From NCBI GenBank assembly GCA_036939755.1, contig JALLAZ010002969.1, forward strand, positions 1-11,391: a stretch of 11,391 nucleotides of DNA. Direction: 5' to 3'. Below, in pieces: positions 1 through 7,224 of this stretch. Within the stretch, counting starts at the first letter, position 1. Every line of letters begins with the position of its first letter. Under the pieces are notes generated by a model that did not search any database, was not told the DNA's origin, and saw only the letters and a program-made list of their open reading frames with translations. Source of the stretch: Stephanodiscus triporus. Lineage: Eukaryota > Bacillariophyta > Thalassiosirophyceae > Thalassiosirales > Thalassiosiraceae. A program made the translations under genes and the position numbers.

Positions 1-1696
1 AGATTCTTAAAAGCTTAAGTATCAATGGCAACCCCAACTTGGCTCGACTGGTTCCCCAACCACCCTAGCAATGACGCGGGGAATAGGAATTTGCAAGCTT
101 TCAGCGACATCCTCGGCTCGTCAGCGTCGAATGCAGAAAAATTGCATTCGCTAGTCGAAGATATCGATACTGTTATTTTAGCTGCGAACGCAGACAAGAA
201 CATTTTGATCGTGCATTCCCCCAAAAACCTTGGCGGAACGTGGTCCAAGCCCAACAACAAAGTCGTTTGCATGCTTGGCCTCGGAGCCTAAGCAATTAGC
301 ATCCAGCTTGATTTAAACTCCGCATTCGCCGACTGCAACATTGTTGTCCCGACAGTCCAGCAGCTCGCCGGGTGCGAAACGGCTCAGGACGTTGCTGACA
401 TCCCGGCTCCAGACAAAAATGGTCTTGTTGGTTTCGAGGGCTTGGCGATCTTTATCCCGGGCCCAGTCCTGCGGAACGCGATCCTCACCGCTACCACATC
501 GAACCCAGCTAATCTGATCCCGATTGTCTCCGCAGCGGCAAGGGCATTCGATCTGGAGCACTCAGCTGCAACAGATATGCAAGGCAGTGCGGTCACCCAT
601 GGTGACGATCTCATCGCCTGGCTTTACGGCATTGGGGTAGGATCAATCACGGAGACAAGATACTCCGTCCTCCCAGATGATTATTACATCCGCTCTTTCC
701 ACGATGAACGACACCGCGTGTGCATCTTTCACGGAGCGACGGAACTTTCGACCGGAGCAATCGCAGTCGAGAGCACGTCAGTCTTCCAACAGCTCGTGGC
801 GGCAATCTCAGCACAAAATATGAGGAGGCAATTGAGTCGAATAATCTTCGTCGCAACGAAATCATGCGTCAGATCAACCGCGAAGATGAGAAAAAGAGTC
901 GACTCAAGAAACTCCACCCGAGCATCATTAAAATGATTTGCCGTGCAGCGGCGTCGAGCCCAACTGACGACAGCGAGTCCCTCCCCACGCTTTCTCTCGT
1001 TTCATCAGCCAGGAAAATGTGGGCATGGCCCAATACGACCTAGTCCATCAATTCAAAGAGCAAGGGTTCTATGACGTTGCCTCCGCATCGGGAACCACAC
1101 AAGCTCTCTACATCGGCGAGTTCTTGTATGCTGACTCGAGCACACCAAGCAACTTCACCATTTTTGCGTTCTACGAGCAAGAACCCAATTCGGACAATCG
1201 CCAGAAGGATTATCTCATCTGCCACCTGCTTCAAGTCGAAGGAGCAAAGAAAACGTTAGACGAGATCAAAGCTTCTCTAAAGCAATCAGTTCACGTACCC
1301 ATCGATTTCAACGGGCTCGGGACTCAGATTCAGCTGTTTACGGCAGCCGCTACCATCTTCTTTGGCGAAGACAGCATCTGCACGACGAGTCTTCGACAGT
1401 TGCTCATCATGCTCAGCCGCAATAAGAAAAGTTTTCGCGATCAAATTGCTCTCGACACCTTTTTCGTCGCCAAAGTCCTTTTCGCGGTGAATAAAAGGGT
1501 TCAGCGCTGGCTAAAAATGTGTGAGCTCGCTCACATTTCGCGCAGCCAAGTGAACGACAAAGTCCTCGATTTCGAAGACTTGGTAGACGGTGTCCTCAAC
1601 GGAACTTTCAACCTCATCCTCCCGTCGACCTTCAAGATGCAACAGATCAACACTGCAACAACCACAACACCCAACGTCTCCGATGAATCCAGCAGC

Positions 1697-1756
1697 GGCG
1701 GCGGCGGCAGTGGCGGCGGAGGCGGTGGCGGCGGAGGCGGTGGCGGCGGCGGTGGC
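1697..1756 (+). repeat. GGN trinucleotide repeat encoding a polyglycine hinge
   Basis: Twenty consecutive codons are GGC, GGA or GGT except for one serine codon (AGT), giving Gly4-Ser-Gly15. The tract links the folded part of the Gag-like protein to the basic cluster and zinc motif, so it probably acts as a flexible linker. The + strand is a dense series of GG and GGG runs that could form G-quadruplexes. It is also slippage-prone and will vary in length between copies. The long proline and alanine reading frames seen here in other frames are by-products of this repeat. Confidence 0.9.
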
Positions 1757-2062
1757 CGAAAGAAACGCAAAAGCGAGGATGGAAACGGAAACGCAGTCAA
1801 AAACACTTCACAACCAGAAGAATTCAAACTCTTACCTGGCGAAACGTGGAAAGACAACTTCGCATCTATCCTTCCACACGATCGTCCCAACTGGTCAGCG
1901 AAAGAGAAGATGTGCGCACGATTCCACATTAAGGGTGACTGTTTCGACAATTGCACGAGGAAATCCAGTCATGTGACAAACGAAAATATCCCAAGCGACA
2001 AACGAGCGGACTTCCTCACCTTTATGAAGAAGTGCCGAGAAGAAACCGCAAAGAAGTCAGCT

Positions 2063-2065
2063 TGA
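2063..2065 (+). promoter_or_regulatory. Single UGA between Gag and Pol, candidate readthrough codon
   Basis: This TGA is the only stop separating the Gag C-terminus from Pol. The same frame is open from 2066 to 4933. The base after the stop is C (TGA CTC), a context known to make UGA leakier, although the strongest known motif, UGA CUA, is not exact here. There is no ATG in the Pol frame until 2453. Readthrough to give a Gag-Pol fusion is therefore a reasonable inference. A simple Gag stop with Pol started downstream by another mechanism is the alternative. Confidence 0.5.
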
Positions 2066-4933
2066 CTCCTCGGGTCGGGGCCTAGCAGCGTCCGACCACC
2101 AGCGAAACCTCCTGACCTCCCTTTCCCTTTCGGAGCTAGCAACGAATCCGAAACAATCACGGCAACTACAATCTCAGAAAAGATTCCGCCAGCGATCCAA
2201 GCCACAGTGTCACCTCCCGACACCCCCAACCCATGGATTATCAACGAGCCTCAACGAGCCAACGAATCCGCAAAAACAAAAGCACGTCGAGAGGCAACGT
2301 TAGCCGAATCGAACGAACAATTGACACAACTACTCGGTGAGTACTCCAACTCACCTTGTAAATTTCCAACGCCGCCCGAGAGAGACATCAGCGACACCCA
2401 GCAACTGTCTCCCGATTGGCCAAACGATCTCATCCACAAGATCAAGCACGTGATGAATACACAATGCGACACACCACTGCCTCCGGAGTTCAGCTTTGAC
2501 TTTACGGACGAAGGGAAAGAACACAACTTAGCAGTCCTGAAGAAATACGACTTCGACCTGGGAAAAGCACTTGACGCACAGCAACTTACCCCGCTCGGAT
2601 ACGGGAAAGAGTTCAAACCTCCTTCCGTCCTCCAAGAAGTTTTCGGACTCCATCCGCTGTGGAACAGACTGAAAGACATCCTCACCAACGGCAGCAAATG
2701 GCCAATCACGGAAATCAGCGAAGAAGATCGTCAACAAGACTTACGCGACGCTTTAACGTTTGGAAATCACAAAGGCGCGTCAGCAAACCCCGAACTGCTG
2801 AAGAAACTCATCGCAAAAGACGTGAAATACGGATACAGCTTACCAATCCCGCTCGAACACGTCGATTCAATTCCCGGTCTCATTTTGGCACCGATGAACA
2901 TCATGGCCCAAAACACCATCGACGAATTCGGCAGGATTGTTCCGAAGGACCGCCTCACCCACGACCAAAGCTGGGAGTGGAGCTCCGGAACCTCCGTGAA
3001 CAGCCGCATCCAACGAGAACTCCTTCAAGCAACCAGATACGGCTTTTGCATCCGCCGAATCATAAACTGGGCAGTTGCAACGAGAAGGAAATACCCCAAG
3101 CACAAAATTCTGGTGACAAAAATTGACTACAAATCTGCTTACCGGCGGGGGACGCTCCATTACACGACGGCTCTCCAAACCGGAACCCAGCTACCGGAGG
3201 AACGAACTGCCCTCATCACCCTCAGGCACACTTTTGGCGGCGCTCCATGTCCATTCGAATGGGGAGTCGCGTCAGAATCAATCTGCGACCTCGCCAACGC
3301 TCTGCTCCGATGCGACGACGAGTGGGATCCTAACGAGCTGCATGCCTCAGTGCAACATGAAATCCCCGCTCGACAATATCTGCCAGACGACGTACCTTTT
3401 GCCCCCGGGAGGGAGTTGATCGTCGACGTCCCGGTCGACAGCAGGGGCTACATCGACGTATACATCGATGACACGACCGGTCTCACGGTCGACATCCCTG
3501 GTTCGGGCAATGCGGAAAGACTCGAAGCCGCGATTCCCCTCGCGATCGAGGTGGCAGCACGACCACACGACGTAAATGAGCCGATTCCTCGCGAACCAAT
3601 GGTGGCGAAGGACAAATTGAAAGCAGAAGGAGGACTTTCAGAGACGAAAGTAATTCTTGGGTGGCACTTCAACTTCAGAACACTCACCGTAACGCTCCCC
3701 GAGCACAAATTCATTGCGTGGACAACGGAAATTCACAAGATGATCACCAACGGAAAAACGACGACGCAGGAACTCGAATCGACGATCGGCCGTTTGGGAC
3801 ACGTCGGCTTCATCATCCCCTGGGTCTTTCACTTCCTCAGCCGCCTCCGATCCCTTCTCGCACGCGCCAAAAACAGGCGAGTCATCTCCATTGACGACAT
3901 GTGCAAGAAAGATCTCGTGCTGATGCTGTCAATTTTAGACAAGGCAAAAAATGGGATCGACATGAATCTACTCGCCTTTCGATCACCAGATCGAGTCTAC
4001 TATTCGGACTCATGCCCCGCTGGCCTCGGAGGCTACAGCGACCAGGGATTCGCGTGGCGGTACAAAATCCCCGACGACCTCCAATTTCGCGCGACGAACA
4101 ATTTGCTCGAGTTCCTCGCAGCAGTGATCACGCCGTGGATCGACCTGCTCAACGGACGTCTAAAAAAGGGAGACTGCGCTCTGTCGATGACGGACAGCAC
4201 GACAGCAGAAGGATGGATGAGAAAATCAAACTTCAACGAAGCCGGCGCCGACCCAGTCCAAGCGAGCGTGAGGGCCGACGCAGCGCGAAAATACGCCCAG
4301 CTTTTTATGGACGCCGGCATAAAAGGATACAGCCAGTGGTTCCCCGGGAAAGAAAACAACGTCGCTGATGCTCTCTCTCGGGAATGGCATCGCGACGACG
4401 CCGAACTCACCGAAATTCTCCGCTCCCTTTTCCCCGAACAGATGCCGAATCATTTCGTAATATCACCTCTCCCCAACGAGATCAACTCATGGCTGACCTC
4501 ACTGCTGCAGCACTTGCCCGTGAACGAGCAGTTACGGGAGGAACACATGACAGCGAATTTAGATCTTGGCAAAGATGGGAAAAATATTGTGCATCAGTCG
4601 GATGCACTGACCTCTTCATGGACCGCCTCTCCCGACAGGAACGAATCCTCATGCTCGGAGCATTTGGCATGGCTGTCAGGGAGGGACGATTCTCTAACAA
4701 ACGCCATGGGGTACTGGCTGAGGGAACAGTCAGAGGTACCATCTCACATGTGGTACAGACCTTCCGGGCTACAGGCAGGAACAACCCCACAAAAGACAGC
4801 GATCTCGAACTTAGCATCCTTCTATCTAGACAACTGCGAGCACTCAAAAACGAAGACCCCAAACAGGAGCAACAAAAGGCCCTACCATTCATTGTCCTGG
4901 ACGAAGTCGCCAAAAGATCCAGCACAGAACTAG
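2066..4933 (+). CDS. Pol: reverse transcriptase and RNase H of a YR retrotransposon
   Basis: This ORF copies element RNA into DNA and degrades the RNA strand. Coordinates give the whole open frame; the first in-frame ATG is 2453, and numbering below counts from codon 2207. RT motif A is KIDYKSAYRR (Asp307), motif B is FGGAPCPFEWG (343-353), and motif C is VYIDD (Asp421 and Asp422). A segment of about 65 residues separates motifs B and C. Motif D/E-like residues LGWHFNF (484-490) follow. The RNase H domain shows Asp601 (YYSDSCPAGLGG), Glu635 (LLEFLAA), Asp663 (MTDSTTAEGW) and Asp721 (NVADALSRE), a complete acidic set. No protease or methyltransferase is visible. The same-frame position after Gag suggests a Gag-Pol fusion by UGA readthrough. 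The last approximately 150 codons overlap the recombinase in another frame and look weakly constrained. All visible catalytic residues are present, so the enzyme may be functional. Confidence 0.9.
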   Translation, partial: LLGSGPSSVRPPAKPPDLPFPFGASNESETITATTISEKIPPAIQATVSPPDTPNPWIINEPQRANESAKTKARREATLAESNEQLTQLLGEYSNSPCKFPTPPERDISDTQQLSPDWPNDLIHKIKHVMNTQCDTPLPPEFSFDFTDEGKEHNLAVLKKYDFDLGKALDAQQLTPLGYGKEFKPPSVLQEVFGLHPLWNRLKDILTNGSKWPITEISEEDRQQDLRDALTFGNHKGASANPELLKKLIAKDVKYGYSLPIPLEHVDSIPGLILAPMNIMAQNTIDEFGRIVPKDRLTHDQSWEWSSGTSVNSRIQRELLQATRYGFCIRRIINWAVATRRKYPKHKILVTKIDYKSAYRRGTLHYTTALQTGTQLPEERTALITLRHTFGGAPCPFEWGVASESICDLANALLRCDDEWDPNELHASVQHEIPARQYLPDDVPFAPGRELIVDVPVDSRGYIDVYIDDTTGLTVDIPGSGNAERLEAAIPLAIEVAARPHDVNEPIPREPMVAKDKLKAEGGLSETKVILGWHFNFRTLTVTLPEHKFIAWTTEIHKMITNGKTTTQELESTIGRLGHVGFIIPWVFHFLSRLRSLLARAKNRRVISIDDMCKKDLVLMLSILDKAKNGIDMNLLAFRSPDRVYYSDSCPAGLGGYSDQGFAWRYKIPDDLQFRATNNLLEFLAAVITPWIDLLNGRLKKGDCALSMTDSTTAEGWMRKSNFNEAGADPVQASVRADAARKYAQLFMDAGIKGYSQWFPGKENNVADALSREWHRDDAELTEILRSLFPEQMPNHFVISPLPNEINSWLTSLLQHLPVNEQLREEHMTANLDLGKDGKNIVHQSDALTSSWTASPDRNESSCSEHLAWLSGRDDSLTNAMGYWLREQSEVPSHMWYRPSGLQAGTTPQKTAISNLASFYLDNCEHSKTKTPNRSNKRPYHSLSWTKSPKDPAQN
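2073..2097 (+). promoter_or_regulatory. GC-rich hairpin 7 nt downstream of the Gag stop, candidate readthrough stimulator
   Basis: GGTCGG (2073-2078) pairs perfectly with CCGACC (2092-2097), and a G-U pair could extend the stem inward. Seven nucleotides lie between the TGA and the stem. This spacing resembles the approximately 8-nt spacer before the readthrough pseudoknot of gammaretroviruses. Loop bases CTAGC (2082-2086) could pair with GCTAG (2135-2139) to make a pseudoknot. The pairing is seen by eye; the function is inferred. Confidence 0.4.
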
Positions 4934-5714
4934 AGGTGGCTTTGGCCCAGCTCAGTATAGGGGCCGCATTTTTCGCCTGCCGATCCTGCGAATACTCCAA
5001 AGTCCCGAAAGGAGAAGAACGACGAACGAAACTCCTCTGCCTTCGAAACGTCCGATTTTTCAAGGACGGACGCCTCCTCTCGGCACCTTCTGCTGATTTG
5101 GAATCAGCAGACAGCGTCGCCATAACCTTCGAAATGCAGAAAAACGACGCCAAACACGACACGGTCATCCACGGGCGAACGGACGATCCAACACTCTGCC
5201 CCGTCCTACAATGGGCACGTCTCATCAACCGAATTTGGGCCTACCCAGGCGCGTCGATGGACACGCCGGTTTGCGCAGTCTGGCGACACGGAAGAATCGA
5301 CCACATCACATCGAAACAGGTACAAACTGCACTACGAACAGCGTGCGCAGCCGTCGGGTACGAGAAATTAGGTTTCGAGCCGCACGAAATCGGAACTCAC
5401 TCCCTTCGGTCCGGCGCCGCAATGGAAATGTACCTCGCCGGCGTCCCTGTTTACACCATCATGCTGATAGGCAGATGGTCAAGCGACGCATTCTGCGCTA
5501 CATCAGAAAACAAGTGGAGCAGTTTTCGCGACATGTCGCAAAACAAATGCTCACCTTTCGTTCTTTCCGGGCGGTCCCGGACATCGCTCCACGAGTCGTC
5601 TCGCGCGACGATCCTAGGCAGCGCAACCATCCATTCAACGCCGAGACACGGAGAAATATTGGACGGGACGCATCTCGACGGGTTCAGCTGCCAGCCTTTT
5701 CGCTCTTCGACTAG
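4489..5714 (+). pseudogene. Tyrosine recombinase of the retrotransposon, frameshifted before the catalytic tyrosine
   Basis: This enzyme would integrate the circular DNA copy by site-specific recombination through a covalent 3'-phosphotyrosine. From ATG 4489 the N-terminal part (about 1-135) resembles a SAM-like core-binding domain. The catalytic domain shows box I Arg165 (FACRSCEYSKV), box II His304-x-x-Arg307 (THSLRSG), and Trp330 in GRWSSDAF. The frame then changes: the expected Tyr codon is TAC 5499-5501, read in the frame that stops at TAG 5712-5714. One base is missing at 5491-5494. As given, the first frame runs without homology to 5931 and loses the nucleophile. ATG 4489 was preferred to ATG 4384 because the intervening residues look like low-complexity overlap with Pol. 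The gene overlaps Pol by 445 bp in the -1 frame, an arrangement known in DIRS-group elements. Confidence 0.85.
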
Positions 5715-5959
5715 TCGTCTATCGGATGACGCAGGGGAAATTAATGGATGGGAGCATCTACCCGATCGCCGAAGGCGTAGGGGGAGGGGAGAATTGGAAA
5801 TAAATTTTCAATTCCACGCCCAACTCTCTATGTGCACATCTTGTGCATCTTTTCTTCAACTCTGCAATTACGTATCGGGGAGGCGTTTGGCTTCGAAGTT
5901 TCTTCGCATCATCTACCAACTCTTTCGATAAATCCAACAAGAGAAAAGATTCAATCATC
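5715..5959. other. Element 3' tail and upstream region of the secreted-protein gene
   Basis: This 245-bp stretch must contain both the 3' end of the retrotransposon and the promoter and 5' UTR of the gene starting at 5960. It holds a GA-rich run (about 5780-5791), the hairpin at 5791-5814 and an imperfect direct repeat around TGTGCA (about 5830-5850). No terminal repeat, target-site duplication or TATA box could be recognised. The element lies so close that it probably replaced or sits inside the neighbour's original promoter. Confidence 0.5.
5791..5814 (+). other. Near-perfect hairpin containing AATAAA, candidate element 3' end signal
   Basis: The arms GAATTG and CAATTC pair perfectly and extend inward through G-T and A-T pairs to about ten base pairs around a short TAAA loop. 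AATAAA lies at 5799-5804 within it, so it could act as a polyadenylation signal for the retrotransposon transcript. Position 77 bases after the recombinase stop fits. No direct evidence of transcript ends is available. Confidence 0.4.
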
Positions 5960-7149
5960 ATGGCATCCTCCACAATCACATCCATCATGGCATTCTCAAC
6001 CTTCCTCGTCGCCCCAACGGCAGCTCAGGCGATAGGTAATTGGGACATCCTCTACCAATCTCTCACGACCGACTTTCAGGAATCCGTGACCAACATCCTC
6101 TACCAATCACTCACGACCGACTTTCAGGAATCCGTGACCAATGAAATCAAGCTGGACTATCACATTGGGAAGGATCGCACGCACAAGGTGGATCTCCTTG
6201 AAAAGGACTGCGTTGGGCCAATCACCGGAATGATCATCACTCCCACCACCAACCGGACGGCTGGGGTCACGGCAGATCACGATGCGCTCGATGTTATGGT
6301 CGATTTGCAAAAGTCGGCAATCACGTCGAGCAACATTTGGGCGGAGGATGGCAGCCTTGAGTTCTGCGTCAGGCTTCAGCTTCTGTCGGGAGATGAAGTC
6401 ATAAAAGAAGAGTGAGTTTGGCATACGTTTCTCATTGTCCTGCATTATGGTCAGGGGCTCAGGGCTTTCTCAACCTTATCACTCTCTCTTTCCTCCTTTA
6501 CAGTAAGCGCGAGATTGATATTGCCTTCGACCTTAATGTTGACTTCGAAGCTACCAACGTTGCGATGCAAAGTGCCTCCATGTCTAGCGGCTTCGGTCAA
6601 GCAGACGTTGGTACTTACGTCAAGGCTTGCAAATGTGACAATATGGACTCATTCAAATGCAACACGAATCCCCTCTCTCCCAACACTATCCTGTTCGTGT
6701 GCATAACGTCCATAGACTCCGACGTGGAGATTTCTTATCTCGAAAGCCTCATGCTATTTCAATTCAATGCCCTCGGCGACGAAACGCTGGAGGTCGTGTC
6801 CTCCACAGCCATCCAGAACTATGAGATCTCCTCGATGACCATCAAGAATGCGACGGCGATTGGCATTGCAACAATTGTTCCATCGAGGTTCTTCTCATAC
6901 GGCGGAGTGTCCTCCCTGGACGTTTTCGGAACCGTCGAGATGAATCTCGTTGGCGGGCGACGACTTCTCGTCGAAGATGCCTCTCCCTCTCCCAACGCTC
7001 CTTTTGTAATCAACATCGAGGTCGAGCGTGAGGCTGAGGGGACTCCTCATGTTGAGTCCTCCGTGTTCTCTGGAAGTGTCGCGAAAGCGCTTGGAACATC
7101 TTTGTCGGTTGTTATTCCGGCCGTCGTCTTTTTTGTGATGCATGCGTAG
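5960..7149 (+). CDS. Secreted or membrane-anchored cysteine-motif protein of unknown function (two exons)
   Basis: The gene joins exon 1 (5960-6411) and exon 2 (6504-7149) into a 365-residue protein; the split codon (GA|T) is phase 2. ATG 5960 sits in a good CATCATGG context. Residues 1-24 form a signal peptide ending in AQA, so the product enters the secretory pathway. Two nearly identical 16-residue units (30-45, 46-61) follow directly. The middle domain has a compact cysteine cluster, Cys193, Cys195, Cys203 and Cys217, followed by a DVEISYLES segment. I recall this pattern from diatom secreted proteins of unknown function but cannot name a family. GRRLL (302-306) resembles the RXL processing sites of diatom cell-wall proteins. 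The last 16 residues are hydrophobic, suggesting a membrane or GPI-type anchor. An AATAAA follows 48 bases after the stop. Confidence 0.75.
6047..6142 (+). repeat. Tandem 48-bp duplication within the coding sequence
   Basis: Two adjacent 48-bp units (6047-6094 and 6095-6142) differ by only about two bases, including T to A at 6109. Each encodes the 16 residues ILYQSLTTDFQESVTN, so the reading frame is kept. High identity suggests a recent duplication, placed directly after the predicted signal-peptide cleavage site. Confidence 0.95.
6412..6503 (+). other. Spliceosomal intron, 92 bp
   Basis: The intron begins GTGAGT and ends with a pyrimidine-rich tract and TTTACAG. A TTATCAC-like branch-point candidate precedes the tract. 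Without splicing, exon 1 would stop at TGA 6413-6415. Removal joins GA and T into an Asp codon and continues in the open frame of exon 2. Confidence 0.88.
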
Positions 7150-7197
7150 GCGGTTTTTGGCGCTTTATGATATTTGGAATGTGCAGAAATGACAGAC

Positions 7198-7203
7198 AAT
7201 AAA
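7198..7203 (+). promoter_or_regulatory. Polyadenylation signal AATAAA of the secreted-protein gene
   Basis: A canonical AATAAA lies 48 bases after the TAG of the + strand gene and 22 bases before the stop of the convergent minus-strand gene. The two transcripts probably overlap at their 3' ends. No AATAAA for the minus-strand gene was seen in this 75-bp gap. Confidence 0.6.
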
Positions 7204-7224
7204 CACACTCTTTAGGGAGAAAAT

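Larger units (their letters stand above)
25..2065 (+). pseudogene. Gag-like protein of the retrotransposon, interrupted by one stop and two frame losses
   Basis: Translation starts at ATG 25, nine bases after an in-frame TAA at 16. The frame runs past a TAA at 289-291 and stays open to about 815. A missing base in the A-run 815-818 moves coding to the next frame, which carries a charged Glu/Arg/Lys-rich segment. A second missing base between about 985 and 1015 moves it to the last frame, open from 968 to the TGA at 2063. The C-terminal third holds a helical-looking region, a glycine tract (1697-1756), a basic RKKRK cluster just after it, and a C-x8-C-x3-C-x5-H zinc-finger-like motif (1913-1972). 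The last is a plausible nucleic-acid-binding element. Without the breaks the product would be about 680 residues. Gag function is inferred from position 5' of Pol and the zinc motif; the N-terminal part matches no family I recognise. Confidence 0.7.
1..5815 (+). mobile_element. Tyrosine-recombinase (DIRS/Ngaro-type) retrotransposon, 5' end outside the window, decayed copy
   Basis: The stretch encodes, on one strand, a Gag-like protein with a zinc-finger motif, a reverse transcriptase joined to RNase H, and a tyrosine recombinase. That set defines YR retrotransposons, which integrate with a recombinase instead of a DDE integrase. No aspartic protease, DDE integrase or DAM-type methyltransferase is visible; lack of the last argues against a classical DIRS1 element and fits a Ngaro-like or separate algal lineage. 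The left end lies before base 1, and I found no copy of bases 1-24 downstream. The right end is set loosely just after a hairpin at 5791-5814, because the terminal repeats could not be recognised. The copy has one in-frame stop and three single-base frame losses, while Pol is fully open. That suggests either recent decay or sequencing errors. Confidence 0.85.

Noticed and set aside
1..24. Possible 5' terminal repeat of the retrotransposon
   Set aside because: I searched by eye for a direct or inverted copy after 5714 and found none; the end must lie left of the window.
1531..1976. Minus-strand polyproline and plus-strand polyalanine reading frames
   Set aside because: Both arise from the GGN repeat read in other frames and lie across the Gag-like gene.
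4370..4933. DAM-type methyltransferase domain expected after RNase H in DIRS1 elements
   Set aside because: No DPPY-type or other methyltransferase motif is visible in the Pol C-terminus, and the recombinase follows directly.
4482..5228. Long minus-strand reading frame (248 codons)
   Set aside because: It is antisense to the recombinase, whose motifs are clear, and has no recognisable domain.
6047..6142. CRISPR-like spaced repeats
   Set aside because: Two adjacent units without spacers inside a coding exon are a simple tandem duplication.
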